30,502 bases of DNA. Origin: a virus. The position numbers were made by a program, and so were the translations under genes. The stretch's first letter is position 1. Each line of letters starts with the position of its first letter. The stretch is taken from the IMG/VR virus record IMGVR_UViG_3300001450_000040, positions 4,037 to 34,538 of that record; one strand, 5' to 3'. Below the pieces are notes generated by a model. It did no database searches. It saw only the letters and a list, made by a program, of their open reading frames with translations, and had not been told where the DNA came from. This document shows positions 26,152 to 30,502 of this stretch, piece by piece.

Positions 26152-26166
26152 AGAATCATTCTAAAT
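26148..26166. repeat. Perfect inverted repeat, 9-bp arms
   Basis: ATTTAGAAT-C-ATTCTAAAT is a dyad with a single central base. It could be an operator for a dimeric protein; the absence of a following T run argues against a terminator for the gp32 strand. Confidence 0.7.
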
Positions 26167-26301
26167 AACAAAATAATAAAAATAAATTGATATTGATAAA
26201 ATATTTTAATGTTTAATGTGCTTAACTATATAAGTAATACAAAAGGTAGCTACTGAGTATGAAAGTAAATTTATAAAAACAAAGTAAAAAAAAGTAAAAT
26301 T

Positions 26302-27294
26302 ATGGTAGACATATTTGATTTATCCGTAGATGATTTAGACAAAGACGTAAAGAAATCATACGTAAACAACGAGTTCAAACCGAACCCTAAAGAAGCAAAA
26401 GATGGTGTTTATAGAGCACTAGTAAGACCAGTTTATTGGTTAGAAAATCACAAAAAATCCTTTATTCCAAAAACAACATTTTATTTCGATAAAAATGATG
26501 GTAACGACACAGGAAATAATTTCTTTGATTCAGCCTTTTCAATAGGTGATGAATGCTTAGCAATGAACACTTTCTTTGATTTAAAAAGAGAAGGAAAAAC
26601 AGATGCAAGAGCTGAGCAATTAGCAAAGGATATTAGACCTAAAAGTTCATTCTTCTACTTAGTATTAGTAGAATCAGATGCTGTTAATCCGGATAACGAA
26701 GGAAAACTAATGGTTTATAAAGCACCTATTCAAGTGCATAAAATCTTACAAGGTGCAATCAATGTATCTGACGAAGATAAATCAATAGGAATCAAACCTT
26801 GTAATATCTTTGACCCGTTTAAAGGTAAATCCATAAGATTACAAATAAATACTGTTGGTAACAATTGGAACTACAATGGAACTGTTACATTATCAGAAGC
26901 AGGTCCTCTAATGTTCAACGGTTCTGAATTAACGACAGATAAGAAAGCAGAATTTGTAGAATTCTTACAAGAAGGAAACACCTTAATGGCACCGTATAAG
27001 TATAAGAAAAGTGCTGATGATAGATTGAAATTGTTATTATCTATCATTTCAGAAAAGACCGGAAAACAATTCGGTAATATCAAACCAGCACAAATTAGTG
27101 CTAATATTAACATAGAAGGTTTAGAAGATACCCCAGCTCCAAAAAAGAAAGCAAAGGTTGAAACAAAAACTGAAGTTGCTGAAGAAAGTGTTGTAGAAGA
27201 AGTACAAACTGACACTTTAAAAAATGCAAGACCTGACAATGCCCCCACGGATGATGATGTTTTCGATGACATCTTAGAAGGTTTAGATGTGTAA
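26302..27294 (+). CDS. 32: Single-stranded DNA-binding protein, T4 gp32-like
   Basis: The product is 330 aa (T4 gp32 is 301). It coats ssDNA and organises replication, recombination and repair proteins in the cytoplasm. Recognisable elements are an N-terminal helical/basic part, an OB-fold core starting VYRALVRPVYWLENHKKSFI, the segment SSFFYLVLVESD-(A)VNPDNEGKLMVYK that parallels T4 gp32 [20 protein letters not shown], and an acidic C-terminal tail (TDDDVFDDILEGLDV) that would recruit partner proteins. A Lys/Glu/Val/Thr-rich linker separates core and tail. The T4 zinc-binding His/Cys cluster is absent. Placement before primase, UvsY-like and UvsW-like genes supports the call. It has a long AT-rich leader and is followed by a strong terminator, so it is probably transcribed abundantly on its own. 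T4 gp32 represses its own translation; nothing here proves this. Confidence 0.9.
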   Translation: MVDIFDLSVDDLDKDVKKSYVNNEFKPNPKEAKDGVYRALVRPVYWLENHKKSFIPKTTFYFDKNDGNDTGNNFFDSAFSIGDECLAMNTFFDLKREGKTDARAEQLAKDIRPKSSFFYLVLVESDAVNPDNEGKLMVYKAPIQVHKILQGAINVSDEDKSIGIKPCNIFDPFKGKSIRLQINTVGNNWNYNGTVTLSEAGPLMFNGSELTTDKKAEFVEFLQEGNTLMAPYKYKKSADDRLKLLLSIISEKTGKQFGNIKPAQISANINIEGLEDTPAPKKKAKVETKTEVAEESVVEEVQTDTLKNARPDNAPTDDDVFDDILEGLDV

Positions 27295-27307
27295 TTAATA
27301 TTAGTTC

Positions 27308-27340
27308 AAAGGGGAATAAGTTTTTATTCCCCTTTTTTAT
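27308..27340 (+). terminator. Strong intrinsic terminator after gp32
   Basis: A perfect 12-bp stem (AAAGGGGAATAA / TTATTCCCCTTT) with loop GTTT is followed by further T residues. It starts 13 bases after the gp32 stop and separates the ssDNA-binding protein gene from the primase gene. Confidence 0.9.
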
Positions 27341-27355
27341 TTTTAAAAAGTTGTA

Positions 27356-28441
27356 ATGGGTGATATAAGAAAAGATATTGAAGAAATTTGCAAAGATATA
27401 TTATACAACGCACATACTGATTCTGAAAAAAGAAGATTGATAGACAATAAAGAAAATCAATTAGAAATGGCTTGTCCTTGCTGTGGAGATTCTAAAACTA
27501 ATCCATCTAAGAAAAGAGGTATATTATATTTAGATTCTTTTAAGTACTATTGTTGGAATGGTGATTGTAATGCAAAATATTGGTCTATATTTAAGTTCTT
27601 TGAACAATTTGGTAAAAAGATAAAAAATTTAGACCAAATTGTTGAAATTACAAAAGTAATTGAAAAATCAAAAAGATTAAGAAAACCTACAAAATTAATT
27701 GATTCAAGTGAATATTTCGAATTCTTGTATAACAATTCTATTTCAATTTTAGATTTAGAAAAACACTATGGTTTGTTTACTGCAGGTAGTTGTAAATGGG
27801 GAGCTCAATTTTTGAAAGGTAGATTGTTACATAGATTTCAAGATAGAATTAGATTTAGAAAAAATAAATTCGGCAATAGAGAAGTTTGGGTCCTGAACAA
27901 AATTGATGAAAATGAAAAGGTAGTAGGATTACAAATAAAGAATTTAGATTTTGGTATGAAATATAGTACTAAAACTTTTCCTGTTCTAGTAGAAGAAATG
28001 AGTAGAAATGTACAATATCCGGATGATGCACCTTTCGTAGAAAAACTTTCAACTTTATCAATAATTTTCAATTTATTCAATGTAGATATCGAAGATAAGG
28101 TAACTGTTTTTGAAGGACCATTCGATTCTTTCTTTGTTCCTAATTCAGTAGCAACTGCTGGTGCAAGTAAATTGAAGAACTTTTTTGATGGGTTAGATAA
28201 TATAAGGTATTGGTTTGATAACGATACTACCGGCAAAAACAGTGCAATAGATAAAATAAAAGGTAAAAATAATTGTTTTTTATGGAAAAGGTTTTTCAAA
28301 AATACTTCATTTAATAATAAGAAGGTTAAAGATTTAAACGAACTTGTAGTTTACATATACGAAAATAGAGAATATAAAAACTCATTAAGTTATATTAAAG
28401 ATTGCTTTAGTAAAAATAAATACGATATATACCATGTTTAA
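27356..28441 (+). CDS. 61: DNA primase, T4 gp61-like
   Basis: The product is 361 aa (T4 gp61 is about 342). It makes RNA primers for lagging-strand synthesis with the gp41-type helicase. The N-terminal zinc finger is clear: C40-P-C-C43-GDS with C66-WNGD-C71. The central TOPRIM catalytic core carries E253-G-P-F-D257 (VFEGPFDS) and D288-N-D290 (WFDNDTTGK), the acidic residues that bind metal. ATAGASKL between them is also typical of TOPRIM primases. The start 15 bases after the terminator is preceded only by an A/T-rich leader. Its last 8 bases overlap the start of the small downstream gene, so primase, the 64-aa protein and the UvsY-like gene are probably cotranscribed. No helicase domain is fused, unlike T7 gp4. 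Confidence 0.9.
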   Translation: MGDIRKDIEEICKDILYNAHTDSEKRRLIDNKENQLEMACPCCGDSKTNPSKKRGILYLDSFKYYCWNGDCNAKYWSIFKFFEQFGKKIKNLDQIVEITKVIEKSKRLRKPTKLIDSSEYFEFLYNNSISILDLEKHYGLFTAGSCKWGAQFLKGRLLHRFQDRIRFRKNKFGNREVWVLNKIDENEKVVGLQIKNLDFGMKYSTKTFPVLVEEMSRNVQYPDDAPFVEKLSTLSIIFNLFNVDIEDKVTVFEGPFDSFFVPNSVATAGASKLKNFFDGLDNIRYWFDNDTTGKNSAIDKIKGKNNCFLWKRFFKNTSFNNKKVKDLNELVVYIYENREYKNSLSYIKDCFSKNKYDIYHV

Positions 28442-28628
28442 TTTATACAAAAATACAAAGAAAATTGTAAAGAAAAACGGCAAGTTATTTATTGTAGATT
28501 TCGATAAAGAAATTATTCCAGAACCGAAAGGTAATGATATAATTATTGAACAAGAAAAACTAAAACCAACAATTAAAAAACCTACTATAAAAATTAAAGA
28601 CCCCAAAAAAGGAAAAAAACTATTTTAA
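28434..28628 (+). CDS. Small basic protein of unknown function between primase and uvsY-like genes
   Basis: The product is 64 aa and strongly basic. The first half (KKIVKKNGKLFIVDFDKEIIPEP) could form a short beta hairpin. The second half is low complexity, with a repeated KPTIKKPTIKIKDP segment and a KKGKKLF end. The start overlaps the primase end by 8 bases, and its stop shares one base (TAATG) with the next start, so translation is probably coupled. The tight packing argues it is real. The location suggests an accessory to replication or recombination, possibly nucleic-acid binding through its charge; no family is recognised. Confidence 0.6.
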   Translation: MFNLYKNTKKIVKKNGKLFIVDFDKEIIPEPKGNDIIIEQEKLKPTIKKPTIKIKDPKKGKKLF

Positions 28629-29083
28629 TGTCTGAAGAAAAAGAAATATCCAAGTCCGATAAATTAGATATGGCATTTGCAAAACAACGCTTTGAAATAT
28701 CTACATACTTAAAAGAAAATATTACTAATCCAATGGGAAGTATTAATAATGTTGCAGATATACAAGTTCATATATTATCACAAAGACAACTACTAGTAGA
28801 TAAATCAAACGAAATGAGAGTTTCGATTGTAAAAAGAAACAAATCTTTAGGTAGTACAAGAAAGCAAAAGTACAGGTTCTATAAATTAGAGTACGATATC
28901 AAATTAAATGATTACGAAATAAAAAACCATATCGAAGCAGACTTAGAAGATAGTTACAATGTAATTAAAATGATTGAAAATCAAATAACTTTTTATAAAG
29001 AAACAATCGAAACTTTAGATAAGAGTATTTGGATGATAAAATACCTAATAGATACTGAAAAATTCAAATCAGGTAGTTTTTAG
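28628..29083 (+). CDS. uvsY: UvsY-like recombination mediator
   Basis: The product is 151 aa (T4 UvsY is 137) and almost entirely helical. UvsY helps load UvsX recombinase on gp32-coated ssDNA. The C-terminal half (KYRFYKLEYDIKLNDYEIKN, HIEADLEDSYNVIKMIENQI, TLDKSIWMIKYLIDTEKF) parallels the T4 layout of a Y-x-K-S-E-type helix, an AD followed by V and two amphipathic helices ending near an F-x-x-G (here FKSG, T4 FEAG). Identity is low, so the strongest support is synteny: in T4 uvsY directly precedes uvsW, and here a clear UvsW-type helicase follows. The gene is coupled to the 64-aa gene by TAATG. There is no Cys-rich or catalytic motif, as expected for a mediator. Confidence 0.65.
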   Translation: MSEEKEISKSDKLDMAFAKQRFEISTYLKENITNPMGSINNVADIQVHILSQRQLLVDKSNEMRVSIVKRNKSLGSTRKQKYRFYKLEYDIKLNDYEIKNHIEADLEDSYNVIKMIENQITFYKETIETLDKSIWMIKYLIDTEKFKSGSF

Positions 29084-29085
29084 CA

Positions 29086-29095
29086 TAATTAAATA
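29086..29095 (+). promoter_or_regulatory. Putative late promoter element TAATTAAATA before the uvsW-like gene
   Basis: It differs from TGATTAAATA at one base. It starts 3 bases after the upstream stop and ends 22 bp before the ATG at 29118. T4 uvsW is transcribed late, so a late element inside the replication cluster makes sense. Confidence 0.5.
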
Positions 29096-29117
29096 ATATG
29101 TACTAAAGAAAGTAATT

Positions 29118-30502
29118 ATGAAATTTGAATGTACTCACGAAGGTAAGATTTTAACGCTAGTAGATGCTACCGAATTAGAAAGAAAACAACTAAGTTTATC
29201 CTTAACAAAAAAACTTGAAACTTATAATTTTTTACCTCCAGCGGTAAAGAGAAAATGGAATGGGATTATATCTTATTTTCATAAAGATAAATTCGTTCCT
29301 ATTGGATTATGGAAAGAAATTAAGTACGTAGCTGAAACTTATAAATTTCCTTTAGAAATAACAGGATTAGGTGAAGCACTTTTCTACAAAGATGTTTCCA
29401 GAGAAGAGTTTCAAGAATGGGTTGAAAATAAATTCGAAGGTTCAATTGATACAAAAGGTAAACCTTTTTTTCCTTATGACTATCAAATAAATACAGCATA
29501 TAAAATTTTAACTAATAAAATATGTATAAGTGAACTTACAACAGCTGCAGGTAAATCTTTGATTATATTTATTTGTATTGCTTATTTTCAAGAAAAGGAA
29601 TTAAGTAAAAAATTCTTAATGATTGTTCCATCAATTGACCTTGTAATTCAAGCATATGAAAATTTTCACGAATACAATTCTTTTCTAACGGAAGAAAATA
29701 AAATTCCTTTGAACATCAAACAGATTCACGGAGGAGAAAAGAAAGATTTTACGGCATCACAAAATATACATGTTAGTACATTTCAATCACTAGGTAAATT
29801 TCAAAATTCTTATTTTAAAGCATTTGATACTGTTATTGTTGATGAGTGTCACAGAACAAAATCTAATACTATTAGAGAATGTATAAGTAAATGTGTTAAT
29901 GTTGAAAGAAGATTTGGATTAACAGGAACAACACCTAAACAAGGCACACTTGATAGTTTAACACTTCAAGCTTATTTAGGACCGACTGTTATTGAAATTC
30001 GTGCAGAAGAATTGCAAGAAATGGGAACCATTGCTGAGGTAGAAATTGCAATTGTAGAATTCAATTATCCAGAAGAGGTACAAAAAAGATTTGATTTAAT
30101 TAGAAAAGAATTGACCGGAGAGGATAAAGGTAAACTACTAAAAATAGAACAAGATTTTGTTATTCAATACAAACCAAGAATTGAAACTATATCTAAAATT
30201 ATTTCTAAGGTACAAAAGAATCAATTAGTTTTATTTCATAGACAAGTATATGGTAAGGAATTAAAAAAATACTTAGAAGATAATACTGATAAAGAAGTTT
30301 ACTTTATATATGGTGAAATCAAAAAAGATGATAGGGTAGAAATAAAAAAATTGATGGAATCTGGTACTAATAAAGTTCTAGTAGCAAGTTATGGAACTCT
30401 TAGTACAGGAGTTAACATTAAAAATATACACAATATTCACTTTACTGAATCTTTCAAATCCGATGTTATAGTTAGACAATCAATAGGAAGAGGATTAAGA
30501 AC
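29118..30502 (+). CDS. uvsW: UvsW-like DNA/RNA-unwinding helicase, 3' end outside the window
   Basis: The visible 461 codons run to the right edge without a stop. It is a superfamily 2 helicase: motif I T142-A-A-G-K-S147, DECH box at 242-245 (VIVDECHRT), motif III LTGTTP, motif V YGTLSTGVNIKN and motif VI QSIGRGLR at 454-461. The N-terminal ~110 residues, with KRKWNGII and FVPIGLWKEI, resemble the T4 UvsW substrate-binding domain (the GNWDGRIRLLD type). UvsW unwinds R-loops and branched DNA and drives branch migration, switching replication from origin- to recombination-dependent mode. The order UvsY-like then UvsW-like matches T4. The Walker loop is TTAAGKS, with Ala where T4 has Ser, near the SAGKS of phage relatives. 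The C-terminal end is missing only because the window stops. Confidence 0.88.
   Translation, partial: MKFECTHEGKILTLVDATELERKQLSLSLTKKLETYNFLPPAVKRKWNGIISYFHKDKFVPIGLWKEIKYVAETYKFPLEITGLGEALFYKDVSREEFQEWVENKFEGSIDTKGKPFFPYDYQINTAYKILTNKICISELTTAAGKSLIIFICIAYFQEKELSKKFLMIVPSIDLVIQAYENFHEYNSFLTEENKIPLNIKQIHGGEKKDFTASQNIHVSTFQSLGKFQNSYFKAFDTVIVDECHRTKSNTIRECISKCVNVERRFGLTGTTPKQGTLDSLTLQAYLGPTVIEIRAEELQEMGTIAEVEIAIVEFNYPEEVQKRFDLIRKELTGEDKGKLLKIEQDFVIQYKPRIETISKIISKVQKNQLVLFHRQVYGKELKKYLEDNTDKEVYFIYGEIKKDDRVEIKKLMESGTNKVLVASYGTLSTGVNIKNIHNIHFTESFKSDVIVRQSIGRGLR

Larger units (their letters stand above)
25855..26301. other. 447-bp non-coding, repeat-bearing divergent control region (origin candidate)
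   Basis: No credible gene lies here; all frames are stop-rich. The region separates the minus-strand hsp20/gmk-like pair from the plus-strand gp32 gene, so it must hold divergent promoters. It is extremely AT-rich. From left to right it contains a 32-bp direct repeat (25933-25996, with a partial third copy), two C-tract repeats, a perfect 9-bp-arm inverted repeat and an 8-bp palindrome in the gp32 leader. AT-rich DNA with iterated sequence beside replication genes is typical of origins, but none of this proves one. Confidence 0.6.

Noticed and set aside
25855-26301. tRNA or small RNA gene in the non-coding region
   Set aside because: No cloverleaf-like set of stems or T-arm consensus is seen, and the sequence is too AT-rich.
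27838-28299. 153-aa minus-strand open frame
   Set aside because: It lies opposite the TOPRIM region of the primase, whose motifs clearly decide the strand.

Overview
This window looks like part of the genome of a large, AT-rich, tailed, contractile (T4-like) bacteriophage, probably infecting a member of the Bacteroidetes/Flavobacteriia. The T4-like assignment rests on recognisable replication and recombination genes in T4-like arrangement: gp32-type ssDNA-binding protein, gp61-type primase, a UvsY-like mediator directly followed by a UvsW-type helicase, an endonuclease VII relative, and very large baseplate and fibre proteins. The host guess is an inference. Almost no gene has a Shine-Dalgarno sequence; starts instead sit behind A/T-rich leaders, as is usual in Bacteroidetes and their phages. 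No integrase, transposon, tRNA or CRISPR array is visible.

Layout. Bases 1-3662 hold the 3' part of a large tail/baseplate-type gene, open through the left edge, and a small fibre-like virion protein. A small gene (3780-4103) starts with a peptide resembling a T4 capsid-targeting sequence. Bases 4240-22405 are a block of very large structural genes (697, 1158, 1591, 1260, 262, 805 and 205 aa): coiled-coil and beta-rich baseplate or fibre proteins, a receptor-binding fibre with collagen-like repeats and HxH motifs, a membrane-anchored spanin-like protein and a tail-tube-like protein. Bases 22429-25126 form a tight five-gene run: two proteins with targeting-like N-termini, an HExxH zincin, an endonuclease VII relative that has lost most zinc cysteines, and a small basic membrane protein. 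A two-gene minus-strand island (25109-25854) encodes a guanylate-kinase-family protein and a small Hsp20-like protein. Bases 25855-26301 are non-coding, very AT-rich and repeat-bearing, and could be an origin or control region. Bases 26302-30502 are the replication/recombination block: gp32, terminator, primase, a small basic protein, UvsY-like, and UvsW-like cut by the right edge.

Regulation. A 10-bp motif, TGATTAAATA or close variants, recurs 16-24 bp before gene starts (43 bp in one case). I read it as this phage's late-promoter element, the counterpart of T4 TATAAATA. It lies in front of structural genes and also in front of the uvsW-like gene, which is late-expressed in T4. Two of these motifs follow nearly identical intrinsic terminators, forming a repeated terminator-promoter cassette. 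A strong terminator follows the gp32 gene.

The most interesting material is the set of predicted head-internal proteins (possibly packaged and injected) next to a zincin and a divergent endonuclease VII, the late-promoter/terminator cassette, the candidate single-protein spanin, and the repeat-bearing region upstream of gp32. All functional calls come from reading motifs by eye; no database search was run.
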